The notes under the pieces: generated by a model
Seen by the model: the letters and a program-made list of their open reading frames with translations, nothing else
Told to the model about the DNA's origin: nothing
Databases searched by the model: none
Shown here: piece by piece, positions 28,527-34,145 of the stretch
How the letters are laid out: each line of letters starts with the position of its first letter
Numbering within the stretch: position 1 is the first letter of the stretch
Source of the DNA: a virus
Direction: 5' to 3' (one strand)
Length of the DNA: 34,145 bases
Virus record (IMG/VR): IMGVR_UViG_3300034418_009637
Location: 1-34,145 of that record
Made by a program: the position numbers and the translations under genes

Positions 28527-28868
28527 TCAAATTTCGGTAATGCGTCCGGAAGTGATGACGTTGCCGTAGATGAGCAGGGTCTTGATTCCGGCTTCGATGC
28601 GGAAAAGATCCCACTTGTATGTCGTGCCGGGGTTCAGCTTGATTGTCTCGGTGTCGGGCAGCGTGCAGGACACTTGCCCGGTCGAGCCGTCCCCGACAAC
28701 GGCACAAGTGAAGCTCGCCATAAGCTCGTCACCCGAAGCCCGGCGGATCTCGGCAGCGAAAGTGTTTCCGGCCAGGTCTTCGATGGTTCCCCCGGCGTCC
28801 TTGATGGTCAGGGTGAAACCAAAGTCCTCGCCGGGAACGAAGATGATGCTGTGCTGCGCCGCTGCCAT
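28527..28868 (-). CDS. Small beta-rich tail/fibre-attachment protein
   Basis: This 113-residue protein (IIFVPGEDFGFTLTIKDAGGTIEDLAGNTFAAEIRRASGDELMASFTCAVVGDGSTGQVSCTLP) is a strand-rich domain with the GEDFGFTLTIKDAGG pattern found in phage baseplate or fibre-attachment proteins. It ends 2 nt before the fibre start and may join the fibre to the tail. The 55-bp gap upstream (28869-28923) shows nothing recognised. Confidence 0.6.
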   Translation of the reverse strand: MAAAQHSIIFVPGEDFGFTLTIKDAGGTIEDLAGNTFAAEIRRASGDELMASFTCAVVGDGSTGQVSCTLPDTETIKLNPGTTYKWDLFRIEAGIKTLLIYGNVITSGRITEI

Positions 28869-28923
28869 TGGGGCGAATCAAGCGGCTGCGGGCGGCAATT
28901 CCAACCTTCGGGAGTGGTCCCCG

Positions 28924-30297
28924 CTAGAATCCTGTGACATGCTGGGTTGCGAAGGCGGACGCTCCAGAGGCTGCGCTGTCGACCGTCTCGGCTGTCACTG
29001 CTCCCGATAGGTGAGCCCCGCACATGATGGCCCCGAGGGCGGCGTCTGCCCTGTCAGGGGATTTCAACCCCCTTTGCGCCATCTTCTCCTTGGGCTCGAT
29101 CCTGAGCTTGCCCCTTGTGTCCCACTCGACGAAGCGAGTCGTGATCTGCTTGAACGTCACCGGGTCAATCCCGCCGGCACCATCGGTGGCGAAGTGAACC
29201 TTGCCCCGCTCGATTTTCCGCGCGCCTTGGATCCACACTTCCGAGATGAGATTCGAGAAATTCTCCGAGTCCTGCGGGGCGAGCCCTCCCCGGAAGGCGT
29301 TGATCCGGAAGCCAGCGTCGGAGAACTGGTCGACCATCGGCTTTCCGAGCCCGTCAGCGTCCCCCCAGCACTGCCCCGGTGAGAGTCCCTGCTCGTTGGC
29401 AAGGCGGATGAATTTCCGCACGGCCTGCACGGTGTCAGTCTCCGTCCATGCGTCCACAAGCTCGACCACGTTGCCAGTTCGGGCGTAGAATACGTTCTCG
29501 TCCCTCCCGGCGGCGAAGTCGAAGAAGGCCACCCGTTCCCCGGTCCGGTCCGGTGCTGGTTGCGCCTCGATGGCGGCCCGGAGGTTGGCAGAGGTCAACA
29601 CGAGGCGCTCTTCGTCCTCGGTGAACTCGGCAAGGTGCATGGAGCGAAACAAGGCGGAGTTCGGCCCGTGCTTTTCAAGGTCACGCTGTCGCTTGGCCGG
29701 GTCGATGTGCGGGCACTCGGTCGACGGGACTTGCCGGGTCCAATAGAATTTTCGGTTCGCATGAAAGCTCTCGTAGAACTCGCCTGCCGCAGCACCTGGG
29801 GAGGAAACCCAAAGTTGAAACACCCTCGTGCATCGGTCGAAGGCCTCGAAGATCCGGTTCGGCACGGTTTTGGCTTCGTCCACGATGATAAAAACCGGGT
29901 CGGTCTGTTTGCCGATCTTCGGGTGCCATCCTTCCGCCCGGCCGGGGTGGTCAGTCGAGAATCCCAGCGCAAAGCCTCCCTCGGGTGTCTTGATCTCGGT
30001 CTGCAGGAAGTCCCACCGTGGGAAAGCGGCGGCATGCTTCCTCATCGCAGGCCAGAGCTGTTTCTCGATCTGCCGGAATGACCCCGAGGTGATGACGGCC
30101 TGGCCTTTTGGGTAGCGGTCGAGAAACCAAAGCACGAGCGGCGCCACGAGGTCGGCGGTCTTCCCTGAGCCGTTGGCGGCCACCACTGAGACGGGCGGGC
30201 CTCCGTCCTCCTGCATGCCGACGGCTTCCATCGCCTCGGCTTGCCATTGGTAGGGCATCTTCCCGAGTCGTTCGGCAGCGAAGACGAGAGGGCTCAT
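28924..30297 (-). CDS. terL: Terminase large subunit
   Basis: This 457-residue packaging motor has Walker A VAANGSGKT (39-47), Walker B VFIIVDE (135-141) and a nuclease domain with D260 (FFDF), D313 (WGDADG) and D418 (SPDRADA) as the three acidic metal ligands. It cuts and pumps DNA into the head through the portal. The start overlaps the small subunit's stop as ATGA, with a GGGGAGG Shine-Dalgarno site in that gene. Headful or cos packaging cannot be told from sequence alone; the circular assembly hints at headful or circular permutation. Confidence 0.95.
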   Translation of the reverse strand: MSPLVFAAERLGKMPYQWQAEAMEAVGMQEDGGPPVSVVAANGSGKTADLVAPLVLWFLDRYPKGQAVITSGSFRQIEKQLWPAMRKHAAAFPRWDFLQTEIKTPEGGFALGFSTDHPGRAEGWHPKIGKQTDPVFIIVDEAKTVPNRIFEAFDRCTRVFQLWVSSPGAAAGEFYESFHANRKFYWTRQVPSTECPHIDPAKRQRDLEKHGPNSALFRSMHLAEFTEDEERLVLTSANLRAAIEAQPAPDRTGERVAFFDFAAGRDENVFYARTGNVVELVDAWTETDTVQAVRKFIRLANEQGLSPGQCWGDADGLGKPMVDQFSDAGFRINAFRGGLAPQDSENFSNLISEVWIQGARKIERGKVHFATDGAGGIDPVTFKQITTRFVEWDTRGKLRIEPKEKMAQRGLKSPDRADAALGAIMCGAHLSGAVTAETVDSAASGASAFATQHVTGF

Positions 30298-30761
30298 TTT
30301 CCTCCCCGGCGCTGCTTCTTGATGTTGCGTTGGATGTTCTTTGCCCAGTCCTCGACGGCCTTCTTGGCGTCGGGGTCAAGCGTGCCGTTGATTTGCCCGC
30401 TGTGCTCTGTCTTGGCCTCGACCTTTTCAGCCTGCCCGAGAATCTGTTTCCCGAGCCAGATGAGCATTGAAACGTTGCCTTGCAAGGCGACCTCGATCTG
30501 CTTTTTGCGCAGGCGTGTTTTCCCGTTCTCCCGTCCTTTTGCGATGACGTCCGCAAAACGGCGTTCGAGGGTGTCGACTGAGCAATCGGCAGCGGCTGCG
30601 ATTTCTCCCATCGTGCAGCCGATTGAAGCCAGTTGCTCGACCAGCCGGGCGTCGACCTCCTTCTTGGGGCGTCCTCCCTTGTTGACGGTCTTCTTGGCGA
30701 CCTTCCGGGCTGCCTTCTTCGCCGGGGCTTTCTTCGCGGCTTTCTTCTTCGGGGTGCTCAT
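30294..30761 (-). CDS. terS: Terminase small subunit
   Basis: This 155-residue protein has a histone-like Lys/Ala N-terminus (KKKAAKKAPAKKAARKVAKK). A helix-turn-helix follows (DARLVEQLASIGCTMGEIAAAADCSVDTLERRF), then a helical oligomerisation region (about 88-125). It should recognise the packaging site and recruit the large subunit. Its start overlaps the CmoA-like gene's stop by 4 nt, linking modification and packaging genes in one unit. Confidence 0.85.
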   Translation of the reverse strand: MSTPKKKAAKKAPAKKAARKVAKKTVNKGGRPKKEVDARLVEQLASIGCTMGEIAAAADCSVDTLERRFADVIAKGRENGKTRLRKKQIEVALQGNVSMLIWLGKQILGQAEKVEAKTEHSGQINGTLDPDAKKAVEDWAKNIQRNIKKQRRGGK

Positions 30762-31417
30762 GGTCTATTGCTTTCGATAAGCCACCCGGCGAAGTCACCA
30801 AAGCGGAAAAGCTCGGTCGCGCTGGGTGGGATGGTTTGCAGTTCGTCAATCGGTCTTTGAACGCCAGCCAAGGAAAGTTCCTTCTGAATGATTTCGTCGG
30901 CGGGGATTCCGTTCCTGAGCTTTTCGGCCATCGCAAGACGAGAAAGGACGGTCCCTGCGTAACCTTTCGCCTGCTGGCATTTGTCGAAAATAAGCATTGC
31001 CCCGCCGGGCTTGATTCTCCCGGCCATTTTGTGGATCCACTCTTTCCGGCGAGCGACGGGAAGAAACATGACGACGAGGAAAGCGACAGCGAAGTCGAAC
31101 TCCTCGAACTCGTATTCCATCGCGTCCGCAACAATCGCCTTGCCCGGTCCTTGGTAGATTTCGACCATGCTTTCGGCGTTGTCGATGGCGACCAGTTCGG
31201 CATTTCGGCTCTCAAGCGTTTCCCTCATGGCGTTCCCGACATTGCCTGTGCTTGCTCCGATGTCGTAAACCCGGCCACCTTCGGGGATGTAATGCTTTGC
31301 GGCGTGCGCGATGATCCCGGTTGCGAGGTCATACCAAGGAAGCTGTTCCCTGACATGATCGTCAAAGCCCTTGGCGACCTCTTCCGTTTTAAAGGTCCAT
31401 TGTTCGGGGATTTTCAT
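30758..31417 (-). CDS. CmoA-like SAM-dependent methyltransferase
   Basis: This 219-residue class I methyltransferase-fold protein has motif I VYDIGASTGNVGNAM and the next-strand motif AELVAIDNAESMVEI, plus NPGG-like RIKPGGAMLIF. The entry DHVREQLPWYDLATGIIAHAAKHYI closely follows the start of CmoA, which makes carboxy-SAM for tRNA wobble uridine. It may act on tRNA or another substrate; the substrate is not visible. ATG 31417 is chosen for the ATGA overlap with the C5 methyltransferase gene. Confidence 0.75.
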   Translation of the reverse strand: MKIPEQWTFKTEEVAKGFDDHVREQLPWYDLATGIIAHAAKHYIPEGGRVYDIGASTGNVGNAMRETLESRNAELVAIDNAESMVEIYQGPGKAIVADAMEYEFEEFDFAVAFLVVMFLPVARRKEWIHKMAGRIKPGGAMLIFDKCQQAKGYAGTVLSRLAMAEKLRNGIPADEIIQKELSLAGVQRPIDELQTIPPSATELFRFGDFAGWLIESNRP

Positions 31418-32457
31418 AACTTGGAAAGGATTTCGTCTCTGATTGCCCCGGCAATGTGGCTCATCATCACGGGAGGGACTGAGCGACCGCACCGTTCCCA
31501 CTGCTGGGCGTAAGTGCCCGTGAGAATGAAGTCGTCCGGAAAGCCGCAAATGCGGCGAAGCTCTGCGATGCTGAATTTCCGCTTTTCTGTTGGGTGGCAA
31601 ACTCCTGCCGTTGATGAGTTGCCGCCATCCGCAGAAATGCAATGAGATGGTCCTTCAATCCGTGTTCGTTTCAAGTTGAGGTATTTGTTCGACCCTTCGC
31701 CGGGCTTCAACTTTCCCCACTCTTTACCAATAGCAAAACGGGAGATGTCGGCCTCTTTTTCGCTTGGCTCGTTTTCTCGCAGGATGTCCGCCACGCTGTA
31801 ACGATACGGCAGCGGCTTCGGGTGCGCTGGGTTAAGCCCGAGGTCGTCCCTCACCCCGACGAAGATTGTTCTTTGTCGAGCTTGCGGGACTCCCAGCCAT
31901 TGCGCGTCCAGCACCTTGCAGGAAACGCGGTAGCCGCTTGCTTTCAGCTCGCGCATGATCTCGATAAAATAACCTTTTGCCGCTCCCTTGACCAAGCCGG
32001 AGACGTTCTCGGCAACAAAGGTCTTGGGCTTCAATTCTCGGAGAAGTCGGACATACTCGAAAAAGAGGTCGTCGGTCCGCTGCGCTTTGTCGCTGTATTT
32101 CTTCACCTTTCCCCATCCGGCTTGCCTTTTTCCAGCCGTCGAGAATGAAGCGCAAGGCGGCGAGCCGTCGAAAAGGTCAAGCTCCCCTGGTTCCATCTTG
32201 ATTGCCTCAAGGATCTCCTCGCCTTTGACTTGTCGGATGTCTCGACCGTCGAGGATGGTATGGGGTGCCATGTTTGCCCGGTATGTCTCCCGCGCTGCGT
32301 CGATGAACTCGTTTGCCCAAAGAACCTTGAAGCCCGCCATGCGGTATCCTGTCGATGATCCTCCCCCGCCCGAAAAGGTGCTTATCGCGTTGAATCCGTT
32401 CCACGGCAAAGAGCGGATTTCTTCCATGCTGGGGACTCGGTATTCCGGCTTTTCCAT
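31414..32457 (-). CDS. C5-cytosine DNA methyltransferase
   Basis: This 347-residue enzyme methylates cytosine C5 in DNA. It shows motif I FSGGGGSSTG (about 29-37), catalytic PPC (C102) in DGSPPCASF, motif VI ENV (150-152), motif VIII QARQR (192-196), and motif IX/X LRRICGFPDDF and CGRSVPP. The target domain between VIII and IX is short, and the usual GNAVPP has become CGRSVPP. It probably protects phage DNA from host restriction. ATG 32457 shares one base with the ParB-like stop. Confidence 0.93.
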   Translation of the reverse strand: MEKPEYRVPSMEEIRSLPWNGFNAISTFSGGGGSSTGYRMAGFKVLWANEFIDAARETYRANMAPHTILDGRDIRQVKGEEILEAIKMEPGELDLFDGSPPCASFSTAGKRQAGWGKVKKYSDKAQRTDDLFFEYVRLLRELKPKTFVAENVSGLVKGAAKGYFIEIMRELKASGYRVSCKVLDAQWLGVPQARQRTIFVGVRDDLGLNPAHPKPLPYRYSVADILRENEPSEKEADISRFAIGKEWGKLKPGEGSNKYLNLKRTRIEGPSHCISADGGNSSTAGVCHPTEKRKFSIAELRRICGFPDDFILTGTYAQQWERCGRSVPPVMMSHIAGAIRDEILSKL

Positions 32458-32999
32458 TATTCTCCTCCTCCCGTCTTTCCGCTCCAGCGATAGCCGCACT
32501 TCGGGCACTCGTGATCTGTGGAAATATCTTCGTCGACCTCGGCGAAGTCATCCGGCGGCATTTCGTATTCCGGTTCCGGCGGGTTAAGTGCCCGCTCGAT
32601 CTCCTCCCCGTCAAACCCGGTCAGGCTCAGGTCGAAGTCGAATTCCCGCAGGTCTGACAATTCGAACGCAAGCATTTCCTCGTCCCATGCGGCGTTGAGG
32701 GCAAGCTTGTTGTCCGCAATGACGTAGGCCTTGCGCTGGGTCTCCGTGAGATGGCCAAGCGAGATTGTCGGCACTTCCTCAAGCCCGAGTTTCCGGGCTG
32801 CCATCACCCGGCCATGACCTGCGATGATTCCGCCCTCGCCGTCGGTCAGGACCGGGTTGGTGAAGCCAAATTCTTTGATGCTGGCGGCAATTTGAGCCAC
32901 CTGCTCGTCGCTGTGCGTCCGTGAGTTCCGTGCGTACGGGATGAGGTCAGCGGTCTTGGCATTCTCGATCTTGATGGGTGGGCGGGCTTTTTTGCTCAT
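32457..32999 (-). CDS. ParB-like nuclease-domain protein with C-terminal Zn ribbon
   Basis: This 180-residue protein has the ParB/Srx fold: LIPYARNSRTHSDEQVAQIAASIKEFGFTNPVLTDGEGGIIAGHGRVMAARKLGLEEVP (about 19-79), with GHGR the binding loop. Near the C-terminus CPKCGYRW supplies one half of a metal knuckle. In phages these proteins commonly sit next to DNA methyltransferases rather than in partition systems. It may modify or bind DNA with its neighbour; the ParA partner is absent, so plasmid partition is unlikely. Confidence 0.82.
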   Translation of the reverse strand: MSKKARPPIKIENAKTADLIPYARNSRTHSDEQVAQIAASIKEFGFTNPVLTDGEGGIIAGHGRVMAARKLGLEEVPTISLGHLTETQRKAYVIADNKLALNAAWDEEMLAFELSDLREFDFDLSLTGFDGEEIERALNPPEPEYEMPPDDFAEVDEDISTDHECPKCGYRWSGKTGGGE

Positions 33000-33054
33000 G
33001 GCTTGATCTTAGTTTGCGGTGGTTTTCTCGCAATTCTCCGGCGTGGTCCCCCGG

Positions 33055-33351
33055 TCAGCGGTTCCGGCGGTTGAGGATGGCGACTAGTCCCCTGTAGTCC
33101 TCATCCGGCACACGCTCAAGGCACGGGCAATCGGGCCGGGAGTAAAGGCAGCTGGAAAAGGTCGATCCCGGCTCGTAGTGGAGCGCAGGGAGTCCTTTGC
33201 AGGTCGGGCAGGGCTTCAGTCCCTTCTCGGCCTCAAGCTTCTCACGCTGGGCCTGAGCGAGCGCAGGGTGCTTCTCGTTGACCGTGGCTTTCGGGCATCG
33301 GTCGAACGTCGCGCAATCCTGGCGGGTGCGGCATGTCTGGCAGGGTGTCAT
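33055..33351 (-). CDS. Cys-rich Zn-ribbon protein
   Basis: This 98-residue protein has many Cys pairs: CQTC near residue 4, C12 and C19 within DCATFDRCPK, a CPTC pair near 48, and SSC with CPC in the C-terminal half. It probably folds around two zinc ions. Function unknown, though small phage Zn proteins often contact nucleic acid. The first 12 codons are repeated at 1-37 because the contig overlaps itself. The 55 bp before the ParB-like gene (33000-33054) hold nothing recognised. Confidence 0.62.
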   Translation of the reverse strand: MTPCQTCRTRQDCATFDRCPKATVNEKHPALAQAQREKLEAEKGLKPCPTCKGLPALHYEPGSTFSSCLYSRPDCPCLERVPDEDYRGLVAILNRRNR

Positions 33352-33409
33352 TGGTTTCTGAACAGGTCAATCACGCCGACCCTTCGGGCGGGTGATCTTG
33401 GCTGTTCGC
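33315..33409. repeat. Internal copy of the left terminal repeat (1-95)
   Basis: This is identical to 1-95. After it the sequence diverges into the allele-B methyltransferase, while at the left end it diverges into allele A. It defines the left boundary of the variable locus. Confidence 0.9.
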
Positions 33410-34015
33410 TTCAAATAAATCCCCCTGCTTCGACACCATCCGGTCTGCCATGCAAATCGTGTCATTGTGGTCGCCTCCGTGACAAACCAGCATAATTTCT
33501 TCTGTGTGCCATCCTTTTCCCATCCCCACGGTATTCCATCCAAACGACAAGACCACACTTCCCGGTTCGCAAAGTTGGCGAATGAGTGCTCGACATTCCT
33601 TTTTCATCGCCGCCGTCTGCGTGTCCTTCATGGTCGCCGTTAGTCCAATCTCCGAATAAACCTCGGACACTTGACGGGGGCTATATGGTGGATCGAATAT
33701 CACAAGGTCAGCTTTCACACCTTCCTCCACCAGATGCCGCAGGAAGTCCCGCGCCTCCATGTGGTGCTCCGCTTCGGTGTTCGGGTTTATGTCGTTTGTA
33801 TGGGTCGCCCATCGCTTGTTCCTCGCGAACGGATCGACGCTTACCGCAGACTCCCGCAGATACTTTTTCACCATATTTCCCATATCGGGAACGCTGAATG
33901 TGTCGGCGTTCGGCATCGCCCAAACACGACGAAAAGCGAACAAATTGCTGCACCCAACACCGACCCGCTCCGAGTCGATGCTTTCAGGTGGTGAGATAGT
34001 CGTTTCTGTATTCAT
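33371..34015 (-). CDS. N6-adenine DNA methyltransferase (allele B)
   Basis: This 214-residue protein has SAM-binding-like VDPFARNKRW, then HTNDINP, and the catalytic motif IV DPPYSPRQVSEVYSE, typical of phage N6-adenine methyltransferases. FGWNTVGMGKGWHTEEIMLVCHGG forms later strands. It likely methylates adenine to block restriction. ATG 34015 starts the recognisable protein, but the frame is open to the contig end and continues the short helical protein's frame, so an N-terminally fused product is possible. Allele A keeps only the last 12 codons. Motif I is not the standard FxGxG form. Confidence 0.82.
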   Translation of the reverse strand: MNTETTISPPESIDSERVGVGCSNLFAFRRVWAMPNADTFSVPDMGNMVKKYLRESAVSVDPFARNKRWATHTNDINPNTEAEHHMEARDFLRHLVEEGVKADLVIFDPPYSPRQVSEVYSEIGLTATMKDTQTAAMKKECRALIRQLCEPGSVVLSFGWNTVGMGKGWHTEEIMLVCHGGDHNDTICMADRMVSKQGDLFEANSQDHPPEGSA

Positions 34016-34145
34016 TGCGCGTTGGAGTCGGCGTGGGTGAGCATGGCGTTCCGCCACCTCCCGTGCCTCGTTGCGCTCCCGCTCCATCTTCTCGGCGTGA
34101 TCTCGCAGAACCCTCGGGACATGTTTCACATCTATTTTGGCCACC
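34016..34145 (-). CDS. Allele-B form of the short helical protein, in frame with the methyltransferase (partial)
   Basis: The frame here matches residues 13-46 of the gene at 1510-1704 (KIDVKHVPRVLRDHAEK and on), then differs (HAHPRRLQRA) and runs without a stop into the methyltransferase at 34015. The true N-terminus is in the core at 1704. Together this would be a single frame of about 270 residues. It may be translated as a fusion or end-coupled; the contig end prevents a full view. Confidence 0.5.
34047..34145. repeat. Right terminal repeat, identical to 1568-1666
   Basis: All 99 bases match 1568-1666. The contig therefore re-enters its own core beyond allele B. With the left terminal repeat this shows circular organisation with two alternative segments. 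Confidence 0.9.

Noticed and set aside
27664-28569. Plus-strand 301-codon frame
   Set aside because: Antisense to the tail fibre gene, with no start signal or domain.
1-34145. CRISPR array, integrase, transposase or plasmid ParA
   Set aside because: None was found. The ACGCGT repeats are too short and too tightly spaced for CRISPR, and the ParB-like protein has no ParA neighbour.

Overview
The window is a nearly complete tailed-phage genome, probably a siphovirus, assembled as one contig. Head genes are related to phage Mu: a gp29-type portal, F-type and G-type proteins, an I-type protease/scaffold, and gp36/gp37-type connectors. No Mu transposase, integrase, tail sheath or contractile baseplate was recognised. 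Replication genes are DnaB-type, and recombination genes are YqaJ/RecT-type. The DNA looks GC-rich. The host cannot be named from the sequence; the DUF3127-type single-strand-binding protein and the GIGTTSP-type fibre fit a Gram-negative aquatic or Verrucomicrobia/Bacteroidota-like host, but this is inference.

Topology: the first 95 bases recur at 33315-33409 and the last 99 bases recur at 1568-1666. The simplest reading is a circular or circularly permuted genome with one shared core (about 1568-33409) and two alternative versions of one locus. Allele A (96-1567) lies at the left end and allele B (33410-34046) at the right end. The implied circle lengths are 33,314 bp with A and 32,479 bp with B.

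Layout, read right to left because almost every gene is on the minus strand. A regulatory centre at 9.3-11.2 kb holds a divergent plus-strand HTH gene (9422-9619), a shared 14-bp putative operator, a terminator near 10.9 kb and a cluster of tiny membrane proteins. Leftward from it come early genes: recT, a coiled-coil protein, a YqaJ exonuclease, a winged-helix regulator, a RusA-like protein, a replication initiator carrying 11-bp-phased ACGCGT repeats (candidate origin), a DnaB-type helicase and an SSB-like protein. The variable A/B locus follows. Continuing round the circle are a Zn-ribbon protein, ParB-like protein, C5 DNA methyltransferase, CmoA-like methyltransferase, terminase, tail fibre, lysis genes, portal, head, connectors, tail tube, adhesin-like proteins, tape measure and hub, ending at the 10.9-kb terminator. 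Genes are tightly packed, mostly with 1-, 4- or 8-nt stop/start overlaps.

How the genes work together: the initiator and helicase start replication, SSB/YqaJ/RecT/RusA-like proteins handle recombination, and two DNA methyltransferases (one only in allele B) probably protect phage DNA. The late genes build a Mu-like head on a non-contractile tail and lyse the cell with an Amidase_3 endolysin. Allele A replaces the N6-methyltransferase with a small plus-strand Zn-ribbon/membrane cassette and two minus-strand genes.
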